A stretch of 64,000 bases of DNA from Dyella japonica A8 (GTDB lineage: Bacteria; Pseudomonadota; Gammaproteobacteria; Xanthomonadales; Rhodanobacteraceae), in the NCBI RefSeq assembly GCF_000725385.1, contig NZ_CP008884.1, positions 4,154,001 to 4,218,000 on the forward strand. The letters are read 5' to 3'. Shown piece by piece: positions 1 to 8,927 of the stretch; the stretch's first letter is position 1; every line of letters begins with the position of its first letter. Under the pieces are notes generated by a model. That model did not search any database. It worked only from the letters and a program-made list of their open reading frames with translations, and was not told where the DNA came from. Position numbers and translations under genes: made by a program.

Positions 1-16
1 ATGCCGTTGTACTGCC

Positions 17-1579
17 GTGCTTTTTGGCATGGCGCTGGCGATGGCCTCGGCGGCGGGCCAGGTCCCCGGTGCAGCGTCCACGCCCAGCCCGGCCGCCATC
101 GCACCGTCGCTGGGCGAGCAGATCGATGGCCTGATCGGCCAGCCCCGCTTTGCAGGCGCCGACTGGGGCATCTCCGTGATTTCGCTCAGCAGCGGACGAA
201 CCGTCTACAGCCACCATGCCGACCAGCTTTTCCAGCCGGCCTCCACCGTCAAGCTCTTCACGGCGGCTGTGACACTGAGCGAACTCGGCCCCGATTACCG
301 CATCCCCACGCGGGTGCTGGCGGGCGGAGAGATCCGCCATGGACGGCTGGACGGTGCGCTGATTCTCTACGGCATGGGTGATCCGACGCTGGGCGTCGAT
401 CCGGCCACCTTCCACTGGGCCGACCAGCTCGCCGAACAGCTGGCTGCCAAGGGCCTGCGTCACGTGCACGGCGACCTGGTCGCCGATGCCACCTACTTCG
501 CCAGCCCCATGATGGGCAGCGGCTGGGAGGCCACCGACCTGCAAAGCTGGTTCGCCGTGCCGACCAGCGCGCTGAGCGTGGGCGAAAACCAGGTGGAGAT
601 CACCGTGTCGCCCGGCGTCGGCGCTGGCGCGGCGGCGCAATTGCGCTTCGACCCGGCCGATGCCATACCCGCCGTGACCAACGACGTGATGACCACCGCC
701 CAGCGCGCCCGCAGCGACGTGAATCTCTATCGCGCGCCCGGCGACAACATGCTGTACGCGTTCGGAAGCATCGCGGCGAAATCCCCAGCGCAGAACTACA
801 AGCTTGCCCTGCCCGACCCCGCCCAGTTCGCAGGCAGGCAGCTGCAGCAGGCGCTGCTGCGCCATGGCATCCAGCTCGACGGCAAGCTGACCACCGTGCA
901 CTGGCCGCGACGCGACACCGCCCTGCCGGCGCAACCACAAACGCTGGCCGAGGTGCTTTCGCCGCCGGTCAGCGAGATCCTCGGGCGCGGACTCAAACGT
1001 TCGCAGAACCTCTATCTGCAGAACCTGCTGCTGCTCGCAGGCGTCAAGGCGCAGGCGGACACGGAACAACGCGAAGGCAGCACGGGTTTCATCACCAGCG
1101 AACGTTGGGGCATTCGCGCCATGCGCCAGATGCTCGAACAGATCGGTATTGCACCGACCGCCAGCATGATCGAAGAAGGCACGGGGTTATCGCGGCGCAA
1201 CCTCGCCACGCCCAACGCGATGGCGCGCCTGCTCGCCTTCCTCGCCGGCCAGCCCTACGGGCCGGCATTGATGCAGGCGCTGCCGGTCGCTGGCGTCGAT
1301 GGCACGCTGCAATGGCGCATGCGCAACACGCCAGCCGCCAACAACGTGCATGCCAAGACCGGCAGCATGAGCTTCGTGCACTGCCTCGCTGGTTATGTCA
1401 CCACCAGCGACGGCGAACCGCTCGCGTTCGCCATCATGCTCAACAACTACGATCCACCCGCCGGCGCACCAAGCGCCACGAAGGACATCGACCAGATCGC
1501 CGAGCTGCTCGCGGGGTCGCGCAGCCCGGGCAAGGCCGTGGCGGCCTCACCCGGTGTGGCCACTCATCCGGCCAATTGA
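17..1579 (+). CDS. dacB: D-alanyl-D-alanine carboxypeptidase/endopeptidase (PBP4 type)
   Basis: Periplasmic penicillin-binding protein that trims or cleaves peptidoglycan peptide side chains. All three serine-acyltransferase motifs are visible: S76-T-V-K79, S329-Q-N331 and K447-T-G449, with the long insert between motifs 1 and 2 that marks the PBP4/DacB class. A hydrophobic Ala/Met-rich N-terminus fits a signal peptide, but the GTG at 17 lies almost at the window edge, so the real start may be upstream and outside. The 3' end overlaps the convergent glutathione peroxidase gene by 16 bp. Length (520 aa) is normal for the family. Function is well supported; only the start is uncertain. Confidence 0.93.
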   Translation: MLFGMALAMASAAGQVPGAASTPSPAAIAPSLGEQIDGLIGQPRFAGADWGISVISLSSGRTVYSHHADQLFQPASTVKLFTAAVTLSELGPDYRIPTRVLAGGEIRHGRLDGALILYGMGDPTLGVDPATFHWADQLAEQLAAKGLRHVHGDLVADATYFASPMMGSGWEATDLQSWFAVPTSALSVGENQVEITVSPGVGAGAAAQLRFDPADAIPAVTNDVMTTAQRARSDVNLYRAPGDNMLYAFGSIAAKSPAQNYKLALPDPAQFAGRQLQQALLRHGIQLDGKLTTVHWPRRDTALPAQPQTLAEVLSPPVSEILGRGLKRSQNLYLQNLLLLAGVKAQADTEQREGSTGFITSERWGIRAMRQMLEQIGIAPTASMIEEGTGLSRRNLATPNAMARLLAFLAGQPYGPALMQALPVAGVDGTLQWRMRNTPAANNVHAKTGSMSFVHCLAGYVTTSDGEPLAFAIMLNNYDPPAGAPSATKDIDQIAELLAGSRSPGKAVAASPGVATHPAN

Positions 1580-2049
1580 GCGTTCAGATCCTTGGCGATC
1601 TTCTCGGGCGTGTCGTTGGGCGCATAACGCTTCACCACCTGGCCATCGCGATCGACCAGGAACTTGGTGAAGTTCCACTTGATCGCCTCGCTGCCCAGGA
1701 TGCCCTTGCCTTCGCTCTTGAGCCATTTGTAGAGCGGATGCGTGCCCGCGCCGTTCACTTCGATCTTGGCGAACATAGGGAAGGTCACGTCATAGCTGGT
1801 GGAGCAGAAGTTGCGGATCTCCGCCTCGTCACCAGGCTCCTGGTGGCCAAACTGGTCGCAGGGGAAGCCGAGCACCACCAGGCCCTTGTCGCGATCGGCG
1901 CGCCACAGCGCCTCCAGCCCGGTGTATTGGGGGGTGAAACCGCACTTGGACGCCACGTTGACGATCAGCAGCGCCTTGCCGCGGTAGTCGGCGAGCGAAC
2001 GCTCGTTGCCGTCGATATCGCGCGCGGAGAAGTCATAGACAGAGGTCAT
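1564..2049 (-). CDS. Glutathione peroxidase family protein
   Basis: Thiol peroxidase of about 161 aa that reduces hydrogen peroxide or lipid hydroperoxides. The peroxidatic cysteine is in NVASKCGFT. The downstream FPCDQFGHQEPG segment and the WNFTKFLVDRDG segment carry the Gln, Trp and Asn that complete the GPx active site. The enzyme is a Cys type, as in most bacteria, where thioredoxin is usually the reductant (family knowledge). I chose the ATG at 2049 because AGGA lies 8 nt upstream; an in-frame ATG at 2064 is possible. It converges on dacB, overlapping it by 16 bp, and diverges from metN. Confidence 0.93.
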   Translation of the reverse strand: MTSVYDFSARDIDGNERSLADYRGKALLIVNVASKCGFTPQYTGLEALWRADRDKGLVVLGFPCDQFGHQEPGDEAEIRNFCSTSYDVTFPMFAKIEVNGAGTHPLYKWLKSEGKGILGSEAIKWNFTKFLVDRDGQVVKRYAPNDTPEKIAKDLNAQLAG

Positions 2050-2179
2050 CGCATCGGTCCTCATTGAAAGAGCACCAGTCTAGCCCCACGGATAGCCCGC
2101 GTGCCGTATGCTTTGCACCGGCCGGCCCTGCCGGCGACAGACCCGAAGCCCGCGCCTCCCCGGCTCCCGAAGGTACCCC

Positions 2180-3208
2180 GTGATCAGATTCCAGGATGTG
2201 CGCAAGTCCTACCGTGTCGACGGCCGGGACGTTCCCGCACTTCAGACTTTCAGCCTCGACATCGCCGATGGCGAGGTGTTCGGCATCATCGGCCATTCCG
2301 GCGCGGGAAAATCGACGCTTATACGTCTGATCAACCTGCTCGAGCGCCCCAGCGGCGGACGCATCCTGATCGGCGACACCGACATGACCGCGCTGGATGA
2401 AGCCGCGCTGCGCCATGAGCGCCAGCGCATCGGCATGATCTTCCAGCATTTCAACCTGCTGTCGTCGCAGACGGTGGCGCAGAACGTGGCGTTCCCGCTG
2501 CGCCTGGCCGGCGAACGCAACGAGGCGGCGATCCGCCAGCGCGTGGACGAATTGCTGGCCCGCGTGGGCCTGACCGCGCACGCGGACAAGTACCCGTCGC
2601 AGCTCTCCGGCGGCCAGAAGCAGCGCGTAGGCATTGCCCGCGCGCTGGCCAACCGGCCCTCGATCCTGCTGTGCGACGAGGCCACCAGTGCACTCGATCC
2701 GCAGACCACCGCCGCCGTGCTGGACCTGCTGGCGGAGATCAACCGCGAGCTGAAGCTCACCATCGTGCTGATCACGCACGAGATGGACGTCGTGCGGCGC
2801 GTGTGCGATCGCGTGGCGGTGCTCGATGCAGGGCGCATCGTGGAAACCGGGCCGGTGGCCGACGTGTTCCTGCATCCGCAGCACGCGACCACGCGCCGCT
2901 TCGTCAATGAGGCGTTGCCGGAGGAAGCCGCAGGCGAGCAGATGCCGTTCGCGCACGTGCCCGGCCGCATCCTGCGCCTGTCCTTCCGCGGCGAAGCCAC
3001 GTGGACGCCGGCCCTGGGCCGCGTGGCACGGGAAACCAATGTCGACTTCAACATCCTTGCCGGGCGCATCGACCGCATCAAGGACCTGCCCTACGGCCAG
3101 CTCACGCTGGCCATGCAGGGCGAGCGCGTGGACGACGCACTGGCCACCCTGCGCGACGCGGGCATTGAAATCGAAGAACTCACCTTGTCGCCGGAGAACC
3201 GCGCATGA
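2180..3208 (+). CDS. metN: Methionine ABC transporter ATP-binding protein
   Basis: ATPase of the D/L-methionine importer on the cytoplasmic face of the inner membrane. Walker [10 protein letters not shown] is at residues 38-46, the signature LSGGQKQR at 142-149 and Walker B ends in D166-E167. The last ~90 residues form the C-terminal NIL/ACT-like domain ([18 protein letters not shown]) that in MetN binds methionine and inhibits transport. The GTG at 2180 gives a 342-aa protein, the usual MetN length, and starts exactly where family members start. The stop overlaps the metI start (ATGA). No SAM riboswitch is evident in the 130 bp upstream. Confidence 0.95.
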   Translation: MIRFQDVRKSYRVDGRDVPALQTFSLDIADGEVFGIIGHSGAGKSTLIRLINLLERPSGGRILIGDTDMTALDEAALRHERQRIGMIFQHFNLLSSQTVAQNVAFPLRLAGERNEAAIRQRVDELLARVGLTAHADKYPSQLSGGQKQRVGIARALANRPSILLCDEATSALDPQTTAAVLDLLAEINRELKLTIVLITHEMDVVRRVCDRVAVLDAGRIVETGPVADVFLHPQHATTRRFVNEALPEEAAGEQMPFAHVPGRILRLSFRGEATWTPALGRVARETNVDFNILAGRIDRIKDLPYGQLTLAMQGERVDDALATLRDAGIEIEELTLSPENRA

Positions 3209-3888
3209 GCGCCCCGCTGCTGCAGAGCCTTTTTCCCAACATTGACGACTGGGGCGAGATCGGCCATGCCTGCATCGATACGCTGCTGATGCTGGGCGGC
3301 TCGCTGGCCCTCACCGTGGTGCTGGGCCTGCCGCTGGGCGTGTTGCTGTACCTCACCGGCAAGGGCCAGTTGCGCGCGATGCCGACGCTTTACGCCGTGC
3401 TGTCGCTGGTGGTGAACGTCCTGCGTTCGATCCCTTTCATCATCCTGATGATCGTGCTGATGCCGGTGACCTACGTGCTGGTCGGCACCAAGCTGGGCAT
3501 CCGCGGCGCCATTCCGCCGCTGGTGATCGGCGCCGCACCGTTCTTCGCACGCCTGGTGGAAACCGCCCTGCGCGAGGTGCAACGCGGCGTCATCGAAGCC
3601 AGCCAGGCCATGGGCGCCACCACCTGGCAGATCGTGCGCCACGTGTTGCTGCCCGAAGCACGCGGCGGCCTGATCGCCGGCACCACGGTCACGGCGATCG
3701 CCCTGGTGGGCTATACCGCCATGGGCGGCGCCATCGGTGCCGGCGGCCTGGGCGACCTGGCCTATCGCTACGGCTACCTGAGCTACAAGTCCGATTACAT
3801 GGTGGTCACCGTCGTCTTGCTGATCGTGCTGGTCCAGCTGTTACAGATGGTCGGCGACCGCATCGTGGCGCGGTATACGCGGCAATAA
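3205..3888 (+). CDS. metI: Methionine ABC transporter permease
   Basis: Inner-membrane permease of the methionine importer, 227 aa with about five hydrophobic segments. The EAA loop that docks on MetN is seen as [22 protein letters not shown] (around residues 132-153). It overlaps metN by 4 bp (ATGA), so the two are translationally coupled. A strong intrinsic terminator follows within 40 bp, which separates metI from metQ in an otherwise classic metNIQ order. Confidence 0.95.
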   Translation: MSAPLLQSLFPNIDDWGEIGHACIDTLLMLGGSLALTVVLGLPLGVLLYLTGKGQLRAMPTLYAVLSLVVNVLRSIPFIILMIVLMPVTYVLVGTKLGIRGAIPPLVIGAAPFFARLVETALREVQRGVIEASQAMGATTWQIVRHVLLPEARGGLIAGTTVTAIALVGYTAMGGAIGAGGLGDLAYRYGYLSYKSDYMVVTVVLLIVLVQLLQMVGDRIVARYTRQ

Positions 3889-3898
3889 GATAAGCAGA

Positions 3899-3925
3899 AG
3901 GCCCGGCACCCCGCCGGGCCTTTTT
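3899..3925 (+). terminator. Intrinsic terminator after metI
   Basis: Perfect GGCCCGGC/GCCGGGCC stem with a short ACCCC-type loop followed by five T residues. It sits between metI and metQ, so metQ is probably expressed in part by read-through or from its own promoter. Confidence 0.85.
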
Positions 3926-3983
3926 GCATCCGGCGGTATGGACGGCTATTCTGGTGCACCGCACAAGTTGACGCCTTGCCCAT

Positions 3984-4796
3984 ATGACGAAGACGCATAA
4001 GCTCATAGCCATTCTCTCCGCCCTGCTCCTGCTGGCCGGTTGTTCTTCGTCGTCCAACGGTGGTGGCGATACCGGCAGCCAGAAGCTGGTGGTGGCCGCC
4101 ACGGCCGTGCCGCACGCGGAGATCCTCAAGCAGGTCAAGCCGATCCTGGCGAAGGAAGGCGTGGATCTGGAGATCAAGGTATTCGCCGACTACGTGCAGC
4201 CCAACGTGCAGGTGCTGGAGAAGTCGGTCGACGCCAACTACTTTCAGACCAAGCCCTACCTCGATGCGTTCAACCGCGAGCGCGGCACCAACCTCACCAT
4301 CGTGACCGGCGTGCACATCGAGCCGTTCGGCGCGTACTCGCGCAAGCTCAAGTCCATCGACCAGCTGCCGGATGGCGCTGCGGTCACCCTGCCCAACGAC
4401 CCCAGCAACAACAGCCGTGCGCTGCTGCTGCTCGCCAAGCACGGCCTGATCACGCTGAAGGACCCGACCAACGAGCTGTCCACGCAGAAGGACATCACGG
4501 CCAATCCGAAGCACCTGAAGTTCCGCGAGCTGGAGGCGGCCATGCTGCCGCGCACGCTGGACGAGGTGGACCTGGCCCTGATCAACACCAACTACGCCCT
4601 CGCCGCCGGCCTCAACCCGACCAAGGACGCGCTGCTGATCGAGGACAAGGACTCGCCGTACGTGAACTATCTGGTGGCACGTCCCGACAACAAGGACGAT
4701 CCGCGCATCCAGAAGCTGGCCAAGGCGCTGACCAGTCCTGAGATCAAGGCGTTCATCGAGCAGAAGTACCAGGGCGCGGTGTTGCCGGCGTTCTAA
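3984..4796 (+). CDS. metQ: Methionine-binding lipoprotein
   Basis: Substrate-binding lipoprotein (270 aa) that delivers methionine to MetNI. The signal peptide ends in the lipobox LLAG-C20, followed by a Ser/Gly-rich tether. The NlpA/MetQ core is recognisable from ATAVPHAEIL, the NYFQTKPYLDAFNRERG segment and NDPSNNSRALLLL. Shine-Dalgarno complementarity upstream of the ATG is weak. The gene follows the metI terminator by about 60 bp and ends just before an inverted REP pair and the convergent pncB. Confidence 0.95.
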   Translation: MTKTHKLIAILSALLLLAGCSSSSNGGGDTGSQKLVVAATAVPHAEILKQVKPILAKEGVDLEIKVFADYVQPNVQVLEKSVDANYFQTKPYLDAFNRERGTNLTIVTGVHIEPFGAYSRKLKSIDQLPDGAAVTLPNDPSNNSRALLLLAKHGLITLKDPTNELSTQKDITANPKHLKFRELEAAMLPRTLDEVDLALINTNYALAAGLNPTKDALLIEDKDSPYVNYLVARPDNKDDPRIQKLAKALTSPEIKAFIEQKYQGAVLPAF

Positions 4797-4815
4797 ACAC
4801 CCGCGGTTCTTTCCC

Positions 4816-4899
4816 TGTGGGAGCGCACCCTGTGCGCGACTGGCCTGGCGTCGTCGTACAACGGCGCGTGGCGTGTCGCGCACAGGGTGCGCTCCCACA
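4816..4899. repeat. REP pair 1 (REPIN) between metQ and pncB
   Basis: Two 25-nt copies in perfect inverted orientation, 4816-4840 and 4875-4899, separated by 34 nt. Each copy is a GTGGGAGC head followed by the hairpin GCGCACCCTGTGCGC. This head-plus-hairpin design is that of REP sequences mobilised by RAYT (TnpA-REP) enzymes. No RAYT gene is in the window. The pair lies between convergent gene ends and could fold into one long stem in RNA. Confidence 0.9.
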
Positions 4900-4911
4900 A
4901 TGCATTTTGTT

Positions 4912-6108
4912 TCAGCAAGGCACCGCCTCAGGATCCGCCGGAATCTCGAACACCTGCCGCAGGTAGGTCACGTAGGCGCTGTCCTCGCACATGTTCTTGC
5001 CCGGCGTGTCGCTGATCTTGGCCACCGGCTGCCCGTTGCAGCGGATCATCTTGATGACGATCTGCAGGGGTTCGGGGCCCACGTCGTTGGTGAGGTTGGT
5101 GCCCACGCCGAACGCAAGCTGGCAACGGCCGTGGAAGTGCTGGTACAGCCTCATCACCTTGGGGATGTCCAGGCCATCGCTGAACACCAGCACCTTGGTG
5201 CTCGGATCGACGCGATTGGCGCGGTAATGCGCGAGCACCCGCTCGCCCCAGGCGAACGGGTCGCCGGAGTCATGCCGCGTGCCGTCGAACAGCTTGCAGA
5301 AGTACATGTCGAAGTCGCGCAGGAAGGCGCTGAGCCCGTAGACATCGGACAACGCGATACCCAGATCGCCGCGATATTCCCTCGCCCACGTCTCCAGTGC
5401 CGCCACCTGTGAATCGCGCAGCCGCGGCCCCAGCGCCTGGTGCGCCTGCAGGTATTCGTGCGCCAGCGTGCCCAGCGGCGTCAGGCCCAGCTTCCACGCC
5501 AACCACACGTTGCTGGTGCCCGCCAGCTGCCGGCCAAGGCCATCGCGCAGCGTGGTAGCGACTTCCTCATGCCACGCCCGCGAGAAGCGGCGGCGGGTGC
5601 CATAGTCGGCAATGCGGCAGTCGTGGAAACCCTCCGTGTCACGGAGCAGGGCGATCTTCTCGCGCAAGCGGCGGCGCCCTTCGGACAAATCAAGGCCGCG
5701 CTGCGTGTTGCGGAAGTACACCTCGTTGACGATGGCCAGCAACGGCACCTCGAACAGGATGGTGTGCAACCACGGGCCACGTATGCGTATCTCGATTTCG
5801 CCGGGGCCGTCCTGCGCCGGGTAGATCTCCACGTACTTGGCGTTGAGCTGGAACAGCGCGAGGAAATCGACGAAGTCGCTCTTGATGAAACGCCAGCCAC
5901 GCAGGTATTCCAGCTCTTCCGGAGTGAAGCGCAGCGAGCACAACCCCGCCAGCTCCTCGCGGATCTCGGCGATATAGGGCACCAGATCGACACCGGGGTT
6001 GCGGCATTTGAACTTGTATTCGACCTGCGCCGCCGGATAGTGATGCAGCACGACCTGCATCATGGAGAATTTGTACAGATCGGTGTCGAGCAGGGAGGTA
6101 ACGATCAT
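4912..6108 (-). CDS. pncB: Nicotinate phosphoribosyltransferase
   Basis: NAD salvage enzyme that converts nicotinate and PRPP to nicotinate mononucleotide. The N-terminus [13 protein letters not shown] is the PncB hallmark, and [13 protein letters not shown] and GTRHDSGDP segments (the latter in the phosphoribosyl-binding region) are present. The ATG at 6108 gives 398 aa, the usual size; an upstream in-frame extension to 6189 is not family-like. The coding strand faces metQ, with a REP pair between the two stops. Its promoter region also holds the candidate small RNA on the same strand. Confidence 0.95.
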   Translation of the reverse strand: MIVTSLLDTDLYKFSMMQVVLHHYPAAQVEYKFKCRNPGVDLVPYIAEIREELAGLCSLRFTPEELEYLRGWRFIKSDFVDFLALFQLNAKYVEIYPAQDGPGEIEIRIRGPWLHTILFEVPLLAIVNEVYFRNTQRGLDLSEGRRRLREKIALLRDTEGFHDCRIADYGTRRRFSRAWHEEVATTLRDGLGRQLAGTSNVWLAWKLGLTPLGTLAHEYLQAHQALGPRLRDSQVAALETWAREYRGDLGIALSDVYGLSAFLRDFDMYFCKLFDGTRHDSGDPFAWGERVLAHYRANRVDPSTKVLVFSDGLDIPKVMRLYQHFHGRCQLAFGVGTNLTNDVGPEPLQIVIKMIRCNGQPVAKISDTPGKNMCEDSAYVTYLRQVFEIPADPEAVPC

Positions 6109-6189
6109 CGGTCGCTCATGCGCGCGGGGGACCAGGCGATTATCCCGCCACGCATCGGCCACGGCGAGCCGGGGCCGGACGACGGGCAA

Positions 6190-6322
6190 ATAAAAACCCC
6201 GGTAGCCAGGGGAGGGGCTACCGAGGTTTTGTCAGGCCTGGTCCATAACAAAGAGGGGAAAAGGACCGGCCCCCCAGTGGCACGATGTGCTGAGCCACTT
6301 CTTGTCGCCATCACAGCGATAC
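6190..6322 (-). ncRNA. Candidate trans-acting small RNA with C-rich loops (sX13-like architecture)
   Basis: Read on the minus strand, the spacer upstream of pncB folds into successive hairpins. First is AGTGGC/GCCACT. Second is GGCC-GGTCC/GGACC-A-GGCC, with a pyrimidine loop containing CCCC. Last is a 15-bp stem with one mismatch, loop CCTCCCCT, then TTTTTATTT. The final hairpin is a good intrinsic terminator. Upstream, TTGAAC (6352-6357) and CACTAA (6329-6334), 17 nt apart, are a poor but possible promoter. C-rich loops able to pair with Shine-Dalgarno GGAGG are the hallmark of the Xanthomonas sX13 family. The family link is by architecture only, not by recalled sequence identity. The 5' end is approximate. 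The spacer 6109-6440 holds no protein gene. Confidence 0.42.
6193..6230 (-). terminator. Intrinsic terminator of the candidate sRNA
   Basis: On the minus strand, AAAACCTCGGTAGCC pairs with GGCTACCGGGGTTTT (one mismatch) across the loop CCTCCCCT and runs into TTTTTATTT. It lies 85 bp upstream of the pncB start in the direction of pncB transcription, so it could also act as an attenuator of long pncB transcripts. Confidence 0.7.
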
Positions 6323-6440
6323 GAGTCCTTAGTGTGGCCGGGCTGGACCTAGTTCAAGCGCCCCTTCCGTTCCGTTCAGCTTTTGGCAAGCTGGCGGACG
6401 TGCCTACAATTGTTAGATTCCTGGAAAAGGAGCGCCCCCG

Positions 6441-7256
6441 ATGATCCACCCGCTTCGCCGCCTGGGCCTGCTCGTCCTGTGGCTCGCCCTGCCCCTTCAC
6501 GCGGCCGAGCTCACCGTCGACGTGGGCTACGGCCAGAAGACCTATACGACGGCGCAGTTGCTGGCCCGTGCCGATGCCCGTGACGTCGCCATTCCGGCGG
6601 ATGTGGCCTTCAAGCGCGCCATGCGCTACCGGGCCGTGCCGCTGAAGGCCCTGCTCGACGGCGCGTCGCCGGACGACACCCTGCAGTTCGTCGCCTCGGA
6701 CGGGTTCGCCGCCCAGATTCCCGCCGCGCTGATCGTGCAGGCACACGGCTCGGTGGCTTGGCTGGCGGTCGAGGATCCGGCCCATCCCTGGCCGACCCTG
6801 GAGGAGATCAAGGGTGATGCCGGCCCGTTCTACGTGGTCTGGACCCAGCCGGAAGCCATGAAGATCGGTCCGGAGCAATGGCCGTTCCAGCTGGTTTCCA
6901 TCCGCCGCCAGCCGTCGGTCGCCGAGCGCTTCCCCGCCATCCTGCCCGACCCGGCCCTGAAGACCGACAGCCCTGTACAGCGCGGCTTCGTGGTGTTCCA
7001 GCACACCTGTTTTGCCTGCCACACCCTCAACGGCCAGGGCGACGCCAAACTCGGGCCGGATCTCAACATCCCCCACAGTGCCACCGAATACCTGCGCGAG
7101 GATCTGCTCCGCGCCTATATCCGTGATCCGCAATCCCTGCGCCACTGGCCGCAGGCACGCATGCCGGGTTTCGACCGCAAGGCGCTGACGGACCAGGACC
7201 TGGACAACCTGCTCGCCTATCTGCACCACATGGCCGGACGAAAGGCTCAGCCCTAA
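6441..7256 (+). CDS. Periplasmic cytochrome c family protein with N-terminal SUOX/YedY-like domain
   Basis: A 271-aa exported protein (signal peptide up to about residue 21) in two parts. Residues ~22-160 resemble the substrate-domain fold of molybdopterin oxidoreductases (VPLKALLDG, FVASDGFAAQIP, GPEQWPFQLVSI) but carry no cofactor cysteine that I can identify. Residues ~175-265 are a class I cytochrome c with C190-FA-C193-H194 and a likely axial Met241 in ARMPGF. A strong ribosome site AAGGAG precedes the ATG. The combination suggests an electron-transfer partner or sensor; the actual redox partner is unknown. It diverges from the candidate sRNA. Confidence 0.85.
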   Translation: MIHPLRRLGLLVLWLALPLHAAELTVDVGYGQKTYTTAQLLARADARDVAIPADVAFKRAMRYRAVPLKALLDGASPDDTLQFVASDGFAAQIPAALIVQAHGSVAWLAVEDPAHPWPTLEEIKGDAGPFYVVWTQPEAMKIGPEQWPFQLVSIRRQPSVAERFPAILPDPALKTDSPVQRGFVVFQHTCFACHTLNGQGDAKLGPDLNIPHSATEYLREDLLRAYIRDPQSLRHWPQARMPGFDRKALTDQDLDNLLAYLHHMAGRKAQP

Positions 7257-7287
7257 AAGCCTGTTCATGATCTCCGCGTGGCCCGCG

Positions 7288-8388
7288 TCAGGGCGGCGCC
7301 ACCGTGGGCCGGCGCGTCGAGTCCAGCCACTGCTGCAGCAATTTCTGCCGCTCCGCGTAGGGTTGCCGCGCGAACTGCCGGACGCTGGCGTAGAACGCCG
7401 GCCACTGCCCTTCCGCATGGTGGAACAAGGCCAGGAACACCGGCGTCCAGCGGTCATAGATGCCGAACGGCAACAACCGCGCATTGTTGATCGGCGCGTT
7501 GACCCACGCGTCGTAGCGATGGTCGTTGGGCCAGTCCAGGTCGCGCCACTGCGCATAGCGCACGCGGAAGTCGTCGATGGCCTGTTGCTTGCCGGCCGCC
7601 ATGGCCTGCTCGTCCACCCCGCTGGCATAGAGCGTCTTCAGGCGATCGCGCAGGTCCATCACCAGCCAGGTGAAGCCATCGTCCATGGCCTTGTCATGGT
7701 CGTCCTGCGGCGGCAGGCCACGTGAGCGGCGCCATTCGCGCAGGCCTTCCTCCTGCACGAAGCTGGCGAAGGATTCGTTGAAGGCACTGTCGTCCTTCAC
7801 GTAGACCAACTGGTGCGCGAGCTCGTGGAAGATGGTACCGGCGAGCTCATCGTCATCCCAGCGCATCATGCTGCTGAGGATGGAATCGGAAAACCAGCCG
7901 AGCGTGGAATAGGCCGGCACGCCGCCCACATAGGTATCGTCGCCGTCGGCCTTCAGCCGTGCCGCTTCGGCGTTGGCCTTGTCCTTCGAGAAATACCCCC
8001 GATAGGCGACGCACCCGGCAAAGGGAAAGCAGTGCTGGATCGGCGATACCGAAAAGCGCGGCGTGGCAAACACGTTCCACACCACATAAGGGCGATCCAG
8101 CTTCACGTAGCTGGTGTAGCTGCGGTTGTCCGGCAGCCCGAGGTGATCGGTGGCGAACCGGCGGGCGTCCTGCGACAGCGCCAGGCGCTTGCGGGTGGCC
8201 TCGTCGGTGGAGGGGTCACGCAGCACGGCGCTGATGTCGCGACGGTTCGCGACCAGCTCGCCCTGCCCCTTGGCGACATGGGCGTAGTAGCCGACCGAAC
8301 TGCAGGCAGAAAGCATGAGGCCCACCGTCAATACGACGATGGGCCCGGGAATCCGAAGGTTTCGCGGCACGAAGCAAGACAACCTCAT
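7288..8388 (-). CDS. Predicted lipoprotein zinc aminopeptidase (Aminopep family)
   Basis: Outer- or inner-membrane-anchored putative peptidase of 366 aa. The ATG at 8388 gives a lipoprotein signal ending LMLSA-C29. The zinc motif H188-ELA-H192 is followed by FNESFASFV, whose Glu is a plausible third ligand. SYTSYVKLDRPYVVWNVFA and the CFPFAGCVAYRGYF segment are typical of the putative aminopeptidase family PF10023. Substrate is unknown. It starts 20 bp after the stop of the Gly/Tyr-rich lipoprotein gene and is probably co-transcribed with it. Confidence 0.85.
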   Translation of the reverse strand: MRLSCFVPRNLRIPGPIVVLTVGLMLSACSSVGYYAHVAKGQGELVANRRDISAVLRDPSTDEATRKRLALSQDARRFATDHLGLPDNRSYTSYVKLDRPYVVWNVFATPRFSVSPIQHCFPFAGCVAYRGYFSKDKANAEAARLKADGDDTYVGGVPAYSTLGWFSDSILSSMMRWDDDELAGTIFHELAHQLVYVKDDSAFNESFASFVQEEGLREWRRSRGLPPQDDHDKAMDDGFTWLVMDLRDRLKTLYASGVDEQAMAAGKQQAIDDFRVRYAQWRDLDWPNDHRYDAWVNAPINNARLLPFGIYDRWTPVFLALFHHAEGQWPAFYASVRQFARQPYAERQKLLQQWLDSTRRPTVAPP

Positions 8389-8408
8389 GCCGCGATTGTG
8401 CCCTGATT

Positions 8409-8798
8409 CTAGTGGCCGTGGCCGTTCCAGCCGCCGTGGCCGCCGCCCCAGCTGCCATGGCCGCCGTGATAGTAGCCACCACCGCCGCCACGGTAATAAC
8501 CGTGCCCGTAGGAACCGCCGCGGTAGTAACCACGGCCGTAGTAGCCCGAACCCCAGACACCGCCAATACCGATGCTTACGTTCGGCAAGTAACAACAGCC
8601 GTAACCGTAGTAGCCATAGCTCGGGTAGTAGTAACCGGGTGCGCCGTAATAGCCGTCATAGACGACGCCCGTGCCGTAGTAGGCATCGCCACCTGCGGTG
8701 GCGACCGGACGCACATAGCTGTAGCCAGGATCGTAGTAGCAACCGGATAGCGCCGCGGTGGCAACCGCCAGGGCAAGACCGGCAAGCACGCGTTTCAT
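8409..8798 (-). CDS. Small Gly/Tyr-rich lipoprotein
   Basis: A 129-aa protein with a clear lipobox (TAALSG-C20) followed by a low-complexity region dominated by Gly, Tyr and, near the end, His (GYY, GYYRGG and GGHG repeats). No enzymatic motif is visible. Such Gly/Tyr-rich tails occur in surface-exposed or cell-wall-associated proteins; the His-rich end could bind metal, but this is speculation. It is the first gene of a two-gene leftward unit with the Aminopep-family peptidase. Confidence 0.75.
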   Translation of the reverse strand: MKRVLAGLALAVATAALSGCYYDPGYSYVRPVATAGGDAYYGTGVVYDGYYGAPGYYYPSYGYYGYGCCYLPNVSIGIGGVWGSGYYGRGYYRGGSYGHGYYRGGGGGYYHGGHGSWGGGHGGWNGHGH

Positions 8799-8869
8799 GA
8801 CAAAAGGCCTTCGGGGAAGACGGCTTTACTTTGAACCCATGTCGTTAAGTACGCACTGAATGCTCCCGG

Positions 8870-8927
8870 CATGGCCGGCGGTATTCACTCGCCGGCCATG
8901 CCTGAACCCGGCGATCGCCGGGTTCAG
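8870..8927 (-). terminator. Tandem hairpins at the 3' end of the H1-like gene
   Basis: Two adjacent perfect 11-bp hairpins: CATGGCCGGCG/CGCCGGCCATG (8870-8900), and CTGAACCCGGC-GATC-GCCGGGTTCAG (8902-8927), which overlaps the stop codon. No T-run follows on the minus strand, so mRNA stabilisation or Rho-assisted termination is as likely as intrinsic termination. Confidence 0.5.

Noticed and set aside
2050..2179. Possible SAM-type riboswitch before metN
   Set aside because: No conserved SAM-I or SAM-II core or terminator/antiterminator pair is visible in 130 bp.
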